In this document: piece after piece, positions 1 through 9,584 of the stretch | Layout: each line of letters begins with the position of its first letter | Numbering within the stretch: position 1 is the stretch's first letter | From: Hymenobacter radiodurans | Lineage (GTDB): Bacteria; Bacteroidota; Bacteroidia; Cytophagales; Hymenobacteraceae | Direction of reading: 5' to 3' | Assembly (NCBI RefSeq): GCF_004355185.1 | Contig: NZ_CP037922.1 | Location: forward strand, 2,383,501 to 2,447,500 | Length of the DNA stretch: 64,000 nucleotides | Translations under genes and position numbers: made by a program | The notes under the pieces: model-generated | The model's input: the letters and a program-made list of their open reading frames with translations, nothing else | Database searches by the model: none | What the model was told of the DNA's origin: nothing

Positions 1-2136
1 TACCGTGGGATAACTGCTCAGGGCCCGTAATGCGGCGGCGCGCGCGTGCAGATTGGAGGTCTGCGCTACCTCCACCAACACTTGCCGGGCTTCCGTGGTA
101 GCCAGCCGGGCACACACCTGCGCCAGCAAATGCAGGTAGTGCCCATCTGATTCCTTCGTCAATACTTCCTTGATCTGGGGCAAGGCCGCGGCTCCTAGTC
201 CTACGAGGCTGTCGGCCACTGAATGTCTTACCGTCTTGTTGCGCAGCAAGCGCAGCAGCTCATCGGTTAGGGTCGGATTGGTCGCCTCCGCGGCGGCGGT
301 TACGGCGGCCTGCACTACCTCCGGCGCCGGGCTATGCAGGCAGGTTATCAACAGTTCGCTTTGTTGCTCGGGAGTCAAAAAACGGATGAGTCCCAAGGCC
401 ATGATGCGGGAGTTGGTATCGGAAGAAGCCAGGATACTGCTGAGGCTTTGCCTGGCCTGCACGTCGTCGGGAGCTTGTGCCAGCCGGCCCCGCAGAGCTC
501 CCCTCCGCACCACGGTATCCGGATGATGCAGTAAGTCATTGGCCTCGGGGTGGCCACCGGCCAGGGTACTGGCGGTTTCGCGCAGCTTCGGATCGGGGTC
601 GTCGAGCGCCAGGCGCCGCAGTAGGCTCGCATCGGCCTGATGGCCCACCAGACTTAGCACACGCGTACGCACCCGACTATCGGTATGCGAAAGCAAGGCC
701 GAGGCGTGTTGTACCAAGGTGCCGGATCCGGCTTTGAGTAGATCCTCAATGGCCAGCAAGGCTTCCTCTACACTATTGTCGGCTTCTTCCGTATCCGCCG
801 CCGAGGGTGCACTGGGGGGCAAATTTGGCTCTGGGTTGGCCTCAAACCGTAAGCCCAGCGCGTCTTTCAGCTCATCGAGGTATTTCCAGTAGGTACGCTG
901 CAACAGAAAAACAGCGCCCAGCAGTAGCAGCCCCATCCACACAAACGGCACCCACTGGTTCAGCGCTGGCGAGTCGTGCAGGCCCAGTAGCAATAAGCCC
1001 CCCACCCCCAACCCCAACGGCTCATAGAAGCCTTTGGCTAAGGTGTGCCCTTCCAGGCGCTCCAGCGGCGTGAGGGGTTGGAAGAGAACTAGGAACACTG
1101 GTTCGAACAAGGCCCGGCGCAGCACTTCCAGCGTCAGATAAAGCCCGCCAAAATACACCAGCAACATGGCAGGACCGACAGCAGCCAGCTCCAAAGCCCC
1201 AAACAGTAGAACACCCGCCAGGGCCGTCATCGGCAGCAAGGCCAGTGTCCAGCGCACGCCCAGGCGGTCGATGCCGTGGCGCGTGAAGAGCAGCTTAAAG
1301 AGCATAGCCAGCAGGTACGTAAGGGCCAAAACGCCCCCCACGTACTGTAGAATCGTGGTCTGATCCTGGAGCTTATACTTCACATTCACAAAGAATATAT
1401 ACTCCACACCCACCGCTACCGCGGCAATGGCGGTCAAACTCAGGCCCATGGCATGAATCAGGGGGCTGGCCCCAAATACCTGGCGTACCAGCGCCGACTG
1501 CACTGGCCGCGCTACCCTCGGCGCCCCCGGCCGCGCCTCCACTACCCGCGATTGAAACGTAGCCCGCTGAATCCAGGAGGCCAGTATATAAGCCCCGCAG
1601 GCGGTCAACAAGAGCACGTAGAGCTCATTATAGGCGTGCACAACTACGGCCAACACAGCCCCGACGGCTTTGGCGGGCATATCGCCGGCGCTGATGATGC
1701 TGAACAGCCGCCGCCCCTGCCGCACGTTAAAGACCACGGCCGACATCCCCCAGAACTCCAGGTTGGTCAGCAGATAAATGAGGCGGTAGCCCGTCATGAT
1801 GGCTACCGCCGTTGTAACGGACGGCCCCAGCAGGAGCAGCAGCGCCAGCACCAGTGTGAGCACCACAGCCACCAGCAAGGCCCGGACGGCCAGCTTCTGC
1901 AACAGCCAGTGGTGTTCAAAGTGCGCGTACAGCTTCCCTACGGCCATCATAGCTAGCGCCCCCACACAATACGCCAGGGGCAGATTGCGCTCCGGATGCT
2001 CTTCCAACAGCAGCACGTTGGCCGTCACGTACACCAGAATGGTGCCGATGCCCAGCAGGAAATTGTGCGCAAAAAACAACCCAACCGTCTTCGTCTCGCC
2101 GGGCCGTATCCCCAGATACCGGGTTAGCTTTTCCAT
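1..2136 (-). CDS. MFS/NTT-like membrane protein with C-terminal HEAT repeats (3' end outside window)
   Basis: The reading frame is open from the ATG at 2136 to the window edge, giving 712 codons without a stop. Roughly residues 15-420 are a multi-pass hydrophobic domain resembling major-facilitator or ATP/ADP-translocase-like carriers. From about residue 440 onward the protein becomes hydrophilic and alpha-helical, with repeating Leu/Ala-rich helices and phrases such as DSRVRTRVLSL and SNLHARAAALRALSS, which look like HEAT repeats. Such carrier-HEAT fusions occur in Bacteroidota, but the substrate is unknown and nothing in the sequence identifies one. The iterated G6 motif occurs in frame at 812-826 (Asn-Leu-Pro-Pro) and at 1002-1016 (Gly-Gly-Leu). 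The C-terminus is cut by the window edge. Confidence 0.7.
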   Translation of the reverse strand, partial: MEKLTRYLGIRPGETKTVGLFFAHNFLLGIGTILVYVTANVLLLEEHPERNLPLAYCVGALAMMAVGKLYAHFEHHWLLQKLAVRALLVAVVLTLVLALLLLLGPSVTTAVAIMTGYRLIYLLTNLEFWGMSAVVFNVRQGRRLFSIISAGDMPAKAVGAVLAVVVHAYNELYVLLLTACGAYILASWIQRATFQSRVVEARPGAPRVARPVQSALVRQVFGASPLIHAMGLSLTAIAAVAVGVEYIFFVNVKYKLQDQTTILQYVGGVLALTYLLAMLFKLLFTRHGIDRLGVRWTLALLPMTALAGVLLFGALELAAVGPAMLLVYFGGLYLTLEVLRRALFEPVFLVLFQPLTPLERLEGHTLAKGFYEPLGLGVGGLLLLGLHDSPALNQWVPFVWMGLLLLGAVFLLQRTYWKYLDELKDALGLRFEANPEPNLPPSAPSAADTEEADNSVEEALLAIEDLLKAGSGTLVQHASALLSHTDSRVRTRVLSLVGHQADASLLRRLALDDPDPKLRETASTLAGGHPEANDLLHHPDTVVRRGALRGRLAQAPDDVQARQSLSSILASSDTNSRIMALGLIRFLTPEQQSELLITCLHSPAPEVVQAAVTAAAEATNPTLTDELLRLLRNKTVRHSVADSLVGLGAAALPQIKEVLTKESDGHYLHLLAQVCARLATTEARQVLVEVAQTSNLHARAAALRALSSYPTV

Positions 2137-2151
2137 TCAAATTCTTCCGTT

Positions 2152-2167
2152 AAAAAGCCCCCCAACG
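2152..2167. repeat. Intergenic copy of the iterated G6 motif
   Basis: AAAAAGCCCCCCAACG lies between the YitT-family gene and the transporter-like gene. Read on the minus strand it is GGGGGGC followed by a T-run. No second arm is visible, so it is not a full terminator hairpin. Confidence 0.7.
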
Positions 2168-2200
2168 GACACTGCCGGCCTATCAGAGGGCCGCGGCCGC

Positions 2201-3213
2201 TTAGTGCAAGGCGCGCTTCTTGACCAATCCGCCCTTGGTGTCGCTGATGCTTTGCATGACCACAAAAGCGTTCGGATCGATTTTATGAATCTCATCGGTG
2301 AGGCCCACGACCTCAAGACGGGTAACGACCGTAAAAATGGCTTCTACCTTCAGGTGCTGATGCCCGTGCGAGCCGTAGCCCTGGGTAACTTCAAACACGG
2401 TAGCACCCCGGCGCAGCTTATCGGTTATCATCTGCCGGATTTCGGTGCTATGGAAGGAAATAATCGTCAGGCCGGTGTATTCCTCAATTCCTACCAGGAT
2501 AAAGTCCACGGTTTTGGCCGCCGACAAGTAGGCCAGAATGGAGTATAGAGCGGTTTCAATGGACAGCAGCCACGCCGCCACGCCAAAGATGATAATATTG
2601 ATAATCAGCACAATATCACCAATGGAGAGAGGCAGCTTGCGGCTGAGGTAAAGGGCCAGAATTTCAGTGCCATCGAGCACGCCGCCGCCCCGCATGGCCA
2701 AGCCAATGCCCGCCCCGAGAAAAAATCCGCCAAACACCGCAATCAGCAGCTTATCATCCGTGACGCTGGGAAAGGAAACAATCAGCAGCGCCCCGGACAG
2801 GGCCATAATCGTTAGCAGGGTTTTAAGCGCGAACTTCCGCCCCAGCTGATAGTAGCCCAGGATTATAAAGGGATATTGATAACCAGAATCAGCACCGACA
2901 GGGACATGCCGGTCAGGTGCCTTACCAGCAGCGAAATACCCGTCACGCCGCCGTCAATGAATTCGTTGGGCAACAGAAAGCCTTTCAAGCCCAGCGCCGC
3001 CGAAAAAACGCCCGCCAGCAGCAGCAACGTCTGCACGATCGTGCGACGCACCCAGCGCTGCGACAGGGCATAGAACACGTTATAGTTGGCCGACGCAGTG
3101 GCCGCCTCGTCCACGGGCGCCGCGACCACTTGCTGCGCATAGCGCTTGGTGCGAAAGCGAGAAGGAATCAGGTGATCAAGCAACATTGCCGCCAGCAAAA
3201 GCCAGATGTTCAC
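2201..3213 (-). CDS. YitT family membrane protein with C-terminal DUF2179 (frameshifted)
   Basis: Two adjacent frames together make one YitT-family protein of about 337 residues. The N-terminal frame (3213 to 2863) carries the first membrane helices and the phrase FIDGGVTGISLL. The second frame carries further helices (GGFFLGAGIGLAMRGGG) and a C-terminal DUF2179 domain ending HKIDPNAFVVMQSISDTKGG. The frames join near 2869-2877: CCCTTTATAATCC on the minus strand stops the first frame, and one extra T restores Ile-Pro-Phe-Ile-Ile-Leu-Gly. YitT proteins are integral membrane proteins of poorly defined function. This frameshift is not at the G6 motif and is most simply a sequencing deletion. Confidence 0.8.
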
Positions 3214-3411
3214 TACCGATATAGGTTCCGGCGGCCAGCTGGTCAGAAGCCGCTGCCGGACAAATACAGAAAACGCCAGTCACGAGCTCAAGGCTTGCAC
3301 CGACACCGAAGAACGGAATCTAATTCGGTGCCCTTTTGCTGTTCTATAGACAAAGGGGCACTAGTTGATAATATCGGATTAATTTAAATAAATCGCAAAA
3401 TAATACTTGAG

Positions 3412-4500
3412 CTACGCCAAGCGCTTTTTGGGGTCGAGCGGCAGGGAAATGGTAAACTCCGTGTATTCTCCCTCCTTGCTGTCCACGGAAAGGGTACCAC
3501 CGTGGCCTTTAGTGATAATATCGTAGCTGAGCGAGAGGCCCAGCCCCGTGCCCTCCCCCGTGGGTTTGGTAGTGAAAAAGGGCTGATATATTTTCTCGCG
3601 CACCGCTGCCGGAATCCCGTTCCCGTTGTCGCGCACCCGCACTTGCACCGTATTGCCCACTTGTCGGGTTTGCACGCATACCTCCGGGCAATAGCCAGGG
3701 GGCGCTTGCCGGCTCTTTTCCGCTACGGCGTAGAAAGCATTGGTCAGCAGGTTCAGAAACACCCGGCTCAGGTCCTGGGGCAGCACTAATACGGGCTTCA
3801 GGCTGGGGTCGAGTTCGGTGAGGAGCGTGGCGTTGGAATCCTTGTTTTTCGCCCGCCAACCATGATACGCCAGGCGTAGGCTTTCCTCCACCAAGGTGTT
3901 GATGTTGGTCGCCTGCCGCTGGGTGCTGTTGGCCCGGGAGTGCTCCAGCATGCTTTTCACAATGCGGTCGGCCCGGTGGCCGTGCTGATGAATGCGGCTT
4001 TGGTTCTGAATCAGTTCCTGCAAGAGCTGCTGAATAGTGTGCTGGCCTTTCTCCGAGAGCTGTTCTTTGGCGAGCTCCTCCTCCAATTCGGCTACCAAAT
4101 CAACGCTGAGGTCGGAGAAGTTGGTGACGAAATTCAGCGGGTTCTGCATCTCGTGGGCAATGCCAGCGGTGAGCTCCCCTAGGCTCGCCATTTTCTCCCG
4201 CTGCACCAGCTGGCTTTGGGTGGTTCGCAGGTCGGCCAGGGCCTGTTCCAGGTCGTTGCGCTGGGCAATTATCTCCGAGGTACGCGCCGCCACCTGCTGC
4301 TCCAGCTGCTCATTCTGCTGGGCCAGCAGCAGCTGCTTTTCCTGCTCCTGCACCAGGCGCCGCCGCTGCTCCCGAATCAGGATGGTCACGATGCCCAGGG
4401 CCAGCAGCAGCAGGATGGGGCCAACGAGCAGAAAGGGAATCAGGACGTCGGGCATGGCACAAGCCAGCGGAGCTGAGAAAGGTAAAGACGTAACCAGCAA
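3412..4500 (-). CDS. Sensor histidine kinase with a single membrane anchor
   Basis: This 362-residue kinase has one transmembrane segment (about residues 20-42), a Gln/Glu-rich coiled coil (about 45-105) and a HisKA domain with the phospho-acceptor His near residue 116 in GELTAGIAHEMQNPLNF. The ATPase domain follows, with an N box (NLLTNAFYAV), a G1 box (RDNGNGI) and a G2 box (GTGLGLSLSY). There is no recognisable periplasmic or PAS sensor domain, so the input signal is unknown. An internal Met at residue 16 (MPDVLIPFLL, at 4455) is an alternative start just before the membrane helix. No response regulator is adjacent. Confidence 0.88.
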   Translation of the reverse strand: MLVTSLPFSAPLACAMPDVLIPFLLVGPILLLLALGIVTILIREQRRRLVQEQEKQLLLAQQNEQLEQQVAARTSEIIAQRNDLEQALADLRTTQSQLVQREKMASLGELTAGIAHEMQNPLNFVTNFSDLSVDLVAELEEELAKEQLSEKGQHTIQQLLQELIQNQSRIHQHGHRADRIVKSMLEHSRANSTQRQATNINTLVEESLRLAYHGWRAKNKDSNATLLTELDPSLKPVLVLPQDLSRVFLNLLTNAFYAVAEKSRQAPPGYCPEVCVQTRQVGNTVQVRVRDNGNGIPAAVREKIYQPFFTTKPTGEGTGLGLSLSYDIITKGHGGTLSVDSKEGEYTEFTISLPLDPKKRLA

Positions 4501-4524
4501 ACCAATATACGCAACTTAGAGGGC

Positions 4525-4539
4525 AAAAAAGCCCCCCAC
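4525..4539. repeat. Intergenic copy of the iterated G6 motif
   Basis: AAAAAAGCCCCCCAC lies between the unknown membrane protein gene and the kinase gene. A GAGGGGC sequence about 12 bases downstream could serve as a weak second arm, so this may work as a terminator-like hairpin. Confidence 0.5.
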
Positions 4540-4570
4540 TCTATTTCGAGGGGCAGCCCCATCGGTATTC

Positions 4571-5377
4571 CTAGGGCTGAGCCGCCGGGGAGGGCTGCGG
4601 ATACGAGACAGCTGACCGGAAAGCCGTTAGCGGCTGCCCTAGCATTCGATATGGCCGCTGCTCCCAGCTACTGTAGTGCAGCCACCGCGGCAGGGCCCGG
4701 CGCGCGGGCACGCTAATAGGAAAGAAGCGGAACATCCAGGCAAATAAGCCCATTTGCACAGCAGCTAAAAACGTATCAGGACTACTGAGAAGCGTATCCA
4801 GACGAATAGTGGTGGCCACGTCGTAATCAGCGCTGTAGATGACATTGATGGCCCCATACGTCACTACGGAGCACGAGCAGTACACCAGGATACCGACGCT
4901 GAAAAAAAACTCCGGCTGCTTTTCCAGCTCAAAAGGCGAGCTGCGGGTCAGATACACCACATGAATAATGGCGAGCGTCACCAGAATGGTGCAGCCTAGG
5001 GCTTGGGCGTAGCTGTTTACATCCGTAAGTAGACCATTGAAGAAAGTGGCATCCAGCAGAGCCACAACCAGGAACACCCCAATGCAGAGGCGGATGATCT
5101 GCTGCACCCGCCCGGCGGGTAGTAGACGCTGATAGGTGCCCGCCAGCAGCACTACCATCAGCACCGTGGACAGGTGAAAAAGGTAAATGTTGTTGCGAAT
5201 GGAAATGCGGCTGATCGTATCCATGGGAAACAGCACCACTTTGGCGGCCACGTAGTAAAATACCAACCGGAAGCGATACGGAATGTGCTGCCGCCGCAAA
5301 CAGGCACTGGCAAACGGCACGATCGGTGCCGCCTCCAGTATCCGATTCATCACATGAACGACAACCCAAGCATCCAT
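4571..5377 (-). CDS. Hypothetical multi-pass membrane protein
   Basis: This is a 268-residue protein with several hydrophobic stretches, including LSTVLMVVLLAGTYQ, LCIGVFLVVALLDATFF, CTILVTLAIIHVVYL and FFFSVGILVYCSCSVV. The layout suggests about six transmembrane helices. I do not recognise the family. The ATG at 5377 lies 10 bases beyond the stop of the upstream lipoprotein gene on the same strand, so the two may be co-transcribed. Confidence 0.6.
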   Translation of the reverse strand: MDAWVVVHVMNRILEAAPIVPFASACLRRQHIPYRFRLVFYYVAAKVVLFPMDTISRISIRNNIYLFHLSTVLMVVLLAGTYQRLLPAGRVQQIIRLCIGVFLVVALLDATFFNGLLTDVNSYAQALGCTILVTLAIIHVVYLTRSSPFELEKQPEFFFSVGILVYCSCSVVTYGAINVIYSADYDVATTIRLDTLLSSPDTFLAAVQMGLFAWMFRFFPISVPARRALPRWLHYSSWEQRPYRMLGQPLTAFRSAVSYPQPSPAAQP

Positions 5378-5386
5378 TCGCGCTCC

Positions 5387-5926
5387 TTAATTCTGATCGA
5401 AATGGCCGCAATTATCGGGACATCTCTCCTCACTGGTACCAATCAAGTAGTCGACTTTAAACCCATCTTTTAGCTGGACGGATTTTTTTACTTCTTTCCC
5501 GGTGCTATCAACAGCTGTAATCAAGATTCCAAAGTCTTTCTTGTTATTTCCATACGTACGGTAGATGCGGATGCCAGCGCAGTTTTCTGTGTCCTGCATG
5601 ATCTTGTTTATAGTCGTGCGACTGAAGTAGTTACTGGTAACTACTGCCTTCGGATTGACTCTTTCATATTCATCTATAGCAGCAAGGGCAGCCTTGTATT
5701 CCGTCTCATTGCTTGGTATTACACCCGCTCCTGGCTCAAAAGGCGGCTTGGACAGTTTAGGGTCTAGGCCAGTCTCTTCTTCACGAGTTGTATCCGTCTG
5801 GCTAAGAACTGCTGGCTGCTGAGAAGCCGAAGGCTCTTTTTTCTGCCCGCTGTCGCAACTAAAAAGCCCCCCAGTACTTGCAAGCCAGAAGCAGCCAACC
5901 CAACGCAGTTTTGTAAAGATTTCCAT
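5387..5926 (-). CDS. Hypothetical lipoprotein, paralogue of the next gene upstream
   Basis: A short signal peptide ends in the lipobox STGGLFSC, so the mature protein should be lipid-anchored at Cys. Its C-terminal half matches the gene at 6004-6522 in layout: Asp/Glu-Tyr-rich start, then CAGIRIYRTYG, then IGTSEERCPDNC. The shared C-x-G-[IL]-R-[IM]-Y and C-P-[DE]-N-C elements suggest a conserved disulphide-bonded domain of about 100 residues. Function is unknown. The ATG at 5926 is preferred over a GTG two codons earlier. The lipobox Gly-Gly-Leu-Phe is encoded by the iterated G6 motif at 5861-5874. Confidence 0.65.
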   Translation of the reverse strand: MEIFTKLRWVGCFWLASTGGLFSCDSGQKKEPSASQQPAVLSQTDTTREEETGLDPKLSKPPFEPGAGVIPSNETEYKAALAAIDEYERVNPKAVVTSNYFSRTTINKIMQDTENCAGIRIYRTYGNNKKDFGILITAVDSTGKEVKKSVQLKDGFKVDYLIGTSEERCPDNCGHFDQN

Positions 5927-6003
5927 ACACACTAGGTTTTGGTAAAAAGTGAAACAATGATGGCTGAAATAAAGCCTCCGCTGAGCATGCGCTGCTAGGC
6001 TAC

Positions 6004-6522
6004 TTATTCATATAAGGCGGCTCCTACGCAGTTCTCGGGGCATTTGTCTTCGCTTATCCCGAACAGGTATTTACCCTGGGTTCTCAGCCCCGATTGCTCC
6101 TCCAGATTGATCGGATTGACTAAGTCAGCGCCATCCTTATCCACCCCTATCACCACCATTCTTTCCTGCCCCGCGCTGTCGGCGAGGTACATGCGCAGGC
6201 CCTCGCATTTGCCGTTGGCCAGCAGGTCTTTCACCAGCTGCTTACTGATATAGCCATTGTGCAGGCCACCGGACGGGTGCTTTTCTCTGTATTTTTTGAC
6301 CGATGCAATGGCATTGTCATAATCAGCTTTGGTTTTGGGCTTGCGACCCGGCTTGGGCTTCTTGGCCGCGGGAGCTTCTGCCGTATGGAAGGCAAAGTGC
6401 ACGGGCACGTCCAGCTGTGCCGCCGCCGCCTGACTAGCAGAGGAATTGCTGCATCCAAAAAGCCCCCCAGTGGCCAGCAGCGCAGCCACGCCCATTGCGT
6501 AAAGACCTGACATCAGTTTCAT
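6004..6522 (-). CDS. Hypothetical lipoprotein, paralogue of the next gene downstream
   Basis: This 172-residue protein has a signal peptide and the lipobox ATGGLFGC. A basic linker (KKPKPGRKPKTK) follows, then a domain containing YDNAIASVKKYREKHP, CEGLRMYLADS and FGISEDKCPENC, matching the neighbouring lipoprotein at 5387-5926. The two are probably products of a tandem duplication. The iterated G6 motif encodes the lipobox in both (here 6457-6470). It starts with ATG at 6522 and reads away from the PAP2 gene. Function is unknown. Confidence 0.65.
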   Translation of the reverse strand: MKLMSGLYAMGVAALLATGGLFGCSNSSASQAAAAQLDVPVHFAFHTAEAPAAKKPKPGRKPKTKADYDNAIASVKKYREKHPSGGLHNGYISKQLVKDLLANGKCEGLRMYLADSAGQERMVVIGVDKDGADLVNPINLEEQSGLRTQGKYLFGISEDKCPENCVGAALYE

Positions 6523-6835
6523 ATGCAGTAAGCTTAGGTATGCTGAAACTCTACCCAGACAGGAAAGACAGAATGGTAGCAGTAATATCCCCTCTGCGTC
6601 TTTACCTTATATAGACGTATAATAGTAATAAAATATCTTTAAATAATATATCCGCAGATATAACTCTGGATAATTGCCTTGCTGCACTAACAAGGAATGA
6701 ATCAGGGCGAGGTATGCGCTTGATTACAACTGTGACTCTGAAAAGTGAGTATTGGCAGCATAGGCCGATAGGTAACCGGCCACCTTGTTTCCTTTTTAGA
6801 GAACTTCCTGCGCCCGTAGGTAGCTAGCCGCACGT
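6523..6835. other. Intergenic region between divergent genes
   Basis: This 313-base stretch separates the minus-strand lipoprotein from the plus-strand PAP2 gene. It is strikingly AT-rich around 6598-6665, in contrast to the surrounding genes, and probably holds both promoters. I see no ORF, RNA gene or clear hairpin. Confidence 0.5.
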
Positions 6836-7660
6836 ATGGTATCTACTTTTACCCTTGCTCATTCCTGGCGCGTTCGCACCGTTGGGCTGCTGTTGGCGCT
6901 GGGCACGGCAGCTCCGGTGCAGGCCCAGATTACGCCGCCCGCCGCCGCCGATACTCTCCGTAAGTACGAAACGCCCGCCCAGGCTTCGGCCATCAAGAAA
7001 CCCTGGTATCAGGGCAAGCTGGTGCGCGCCACCCTTGTGCCAGCCGTGATGATTGGCTACGGTTTTTACACTCATAAGGGTGGCGGTTTTTATACCAACG
7101 AGCAGGCCAACCGTGACATTCACAAGCTGTTTCCCACTTACCGCACTTCCCTCGATGATTATCTCCTATTGGCCCCCTACGCGGAGCTGGGCCTTGTGGC
7201 GCTGGCCGGCGTAGAGTCGCGCAGCGACCGAATAAATACGCTGCTGGTCATTGGCAAAGCAGAGGCGATTATGCTTACTTCTGTTTACGCCCTAAAGTAC
7301 ATTACCCGCCGGCCCCGCCCCGATGGATCTGACAACGAATCGTTTCCTTCCGGCCACACGGCTCAGGCCTTCCTGGCCGCCAGCATCGTGCACACGGAGT
7401 TTCGCGATAAAAGTCAGTGGTACGGCATTGGGGCGTATACCATTGCCACGGGCGTGGGGGCGCTGCGCATGATAAACACCAAGCACTGGCAGAGCGACGT
7501 GGTGGCCGGGGCTGGCTTCGGCATTCTCTCCGCCCACCTTGCCTATCTCACCCACCGCAACCGCTGGGGTCGGCAGCCGCGCCTGCCAAAAGGCATGACC
7601 CTGACGCCGACCCTGTACGGGGGCGCTACGGGGCTGTGCTTTATCTGGCGCCCTCAGTAG
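6836..7660 (+). CDS. PAP2 superfamily membrane-associated phosphatase
   Basis: The 274-residue product has a signal peptide (cleavage probably after APVQAQ) and the three PAP2/acid phosphatase motifs in order: KYITRRPRP (motif 1), SFPSGHTAQAF (motif 2) and a third motif around GALRMINTKHWQSDVVAG, which supplies the second catalytic His and the Asp. The family dephosphorylates lipid phosphates such as phosphatidic acid or undecaprenyl pyrophosphate, in or outside the cytoplasmic membrane. Substrate cannot be assigned from sequence. The start is ATG at 6836. Confidence 0.85.
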   Translation: MVSTFTLAHSWRVRTVGLLLALGTAAPVQAQITPPAAADTLRKYETPAQASAIKKPWYQGKLVRATLVPAVMIGYGFYTHKGGGFYTNEQANRDIHKLFPTYRTSLDDYLLLAPYAELGLVALAGVESRSDRINTLLVIGKAEAIMLTSVYALKYITRRPRPDGSDNESFPSGHTAQAFLAASIVHTEFRDKSQWYGIGAYTIATGVGALRMINTKHWQSDVVAGAGFGILSAHLAYLTHRNRWGRQPRLPKGMTLTPTLYGGATGLCFIWRPQ

Positions 7661-7686
7661 CCAGAAGTAACCTCAGAATGGCACAG

Positions 7687-9368
7687 CTACAGGGGACGTA
7701 GAATGGAAATAAACCAGTGTCCTTTCTTTCGCTCGCGCCCCAGGTAGTACCCGTCTACTACTTTAATTTGCAAGTGGCGGCGCCAGCGGGCCGGAATTTT
7801 GGTGTAGGGCAGCGAGTTGGAAAAGACGGCAATAGGCAGCTTTTGCAGCGGCAGCGAATCGGTGGCGGGGTTCCAGGTAGGTACGGCTTGGCCAGCGGCC
7901 CATACCTGCTTTACCTGCATTGTATCAAGGCTATACCAGGGCACCTGCTGGATAGCGGGCTGCCGCCGGGCCATGCTCAATTGGCGCAGGCCACGCTCCC
8001 CGTGCCTTTCCTCCCAAACAGGATACGCTGGCTGCAGAATACTCAGGATGGCGGCCATGAGCGTCAGCGATGCGGCCATGAGTAACTCCGGCCGAGTGTG
8101 CCAGGCCGCGCGCACAGCTACAATGCCTACGCTGCCCAGGACCAGCACAACCGCGTCAAACCGCAGCGTATTCGGCCCAAAGCCCGGCAGATTGATAACC
8201 AGCATTGCTCCCGGCACGGCCAGACAAACCACGGCCAGCAGGCCCGCCCAAAAGCGCAGCAGCAGATGGTCGGAGCGGGTGGCCTGCTGATGGCGGAAAA
8301 TCGTTTCCCAGTAGCGCAGGGCTCCGGCAGTCAGCAACGCCAACGGGGGCAGCAAGGGCAGCATATACCTCACTTTTTTTTCGGGCACCAGACTCAGTAG
8401 CACCAGAGCGGCTAGCAGCCAGCCCAGGACCAATACATAGGGCAAAAAGCCCCCAGACGCCGCTTCGCGTAGGGTACCACCAGGGCAGCTACTGTTGCCA
8501 CCACCCACACGCCGGTATATACAAAGAAAGGCGAGTAATACCACAGCGGCTGGACATGTCGCTCACCCCAGGCCGTCACCTCTGTTTGAGCTACCGCCAA
8601 GGCTGCCGGGCGCACATGATAGAGAATATACAGTGGCCAGCTGCCGCCCACCACGAGCGCCACCATCCCGGCCAGCAAGGTGCCGCGCCAATGCCCGCGC
8701 ACTCCCCCGCGCATTTCCGGATTTAGCCGAGATAGATAGCACGCCACAAATGGCAAGAGTGCTCCATACAAGGCCACGGGACCTTTGCTCAGCATTGAAA
8801 AACCCAGCAGCAGTCCGGCTCCACTGAAGGTACCATAGCCTTGGCCGGCGCTCCGCCAGCCCCGCACCAGCAGCCACAGCGCCCCCACGACGAACCCGTA
8901 CGCAAAAATATCCCACTGCCCTTCCCGGCCACTCACAATTACCAGCAGGCTACTGGCTAATACCAGCGCACTCAACCAGGCCGTGCGGCCGGGGTTATCG
9001 CTTTCAAAAGGCGCATCGCGCGTTAGCTCGCGGGCCAGGCCCCAGAACATCAGGACCAGTAGCGTAGCCATCACAGCGGCCGGAAGTCGGAGCAAAGCCA
9101 AATTGTTGGTGGGGGCTACGAGTTGCTGCGTGGCCGCAACGGCCCAGGTAGGCAGTGGGGGCTTGGCCAACCGCAACTCATGGTTCAGGGTAGGAATCAG
9201 CCAGGAGCCGCCGGCCACCATTTCGCGGGCAGCCACAAAATTGCGGGCTTCCATCAGACTAACCTCCGGGGCGCCTACGTGAACAAAAAAGCTAAATACG
9301 CAGACCAGCAGCACGGACGCCAATCGGCCGAGCGTGCTGCCTTTGGTTGGTAGCGTTGATTCAGGCAC
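7687..9368 (-). CDS. ArnT/GT83-like membrane glycosyltransferase (frameshifted)
   Basis: The N-terminal frame (9368 to about 8450) begins with a membrane helix and the conserved first-loop pattern PEVSLMEARNFVAAREM followed by RLAKPPLPTWA, typical of dolichyl-phosphate/undecaprenyl-phosphate sugar transferases. The second frame (to 7687) adds several more helices, including VPEKKVRYMLPLLPPLALL, and a soluble tail. Together they give about 560 residues with roughly a dozen helices. The frames join at the C-run at 8450-8454, a five-C version of the iterated motif; a sixth C restores one frame. The likely role is transfer of a polyprenyl-linked sugar to lipid A or another envelope glycan, in keeping with the neighbouring GT2 and LAB_N genes. 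Confidence 0.82.
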
Positions 9369-9516
9369 AGATGATCAGCTTAAGATACTGTGTGATTATA
9401 CTGAGAATAGCGCAGCCCTTAGCAACAACCACGAAGCTGCACATTTACTTCGTTTGGCTAGCTGGTAATTAACTATTCGGAAAGAAAAATGTCTAGTAAT
9501 TCTGATTATGGCTGAC

Positions 9517-9553
9517 AAAAAAGCCCCCCAGGTATTTCTGGGGGCTTTTTTTT
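9517..9553. terminator. Motif-built bidirectional hairpin
   Basis: AAAAAAGCCCCCCAG and CTGGGGGCTTTTTTTT form a stem around a six-base loop (GTATTT). A- and T-runs flank both sides, so it can terminate in either direction. It lies between the LAB_N gene, which ends at 9585, and the glycosyltransferase start at 9368. The two arms are copies of the iterated G6 motif, with six C and five G. Confidence 0.85.
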
Positions 9554-9584
9554 GCTGTATAAACGTGACCTGGGGCGCTCGGGC

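Noticed and set aside
8444..8456. Programmed ribosomal frameshifting at G/C tracts in the motif
   Set aside because: The same tract is read in frame without a shift in many intact genes, and unrelated genes all require the missing base, which fits a sequencing or slippage event better.
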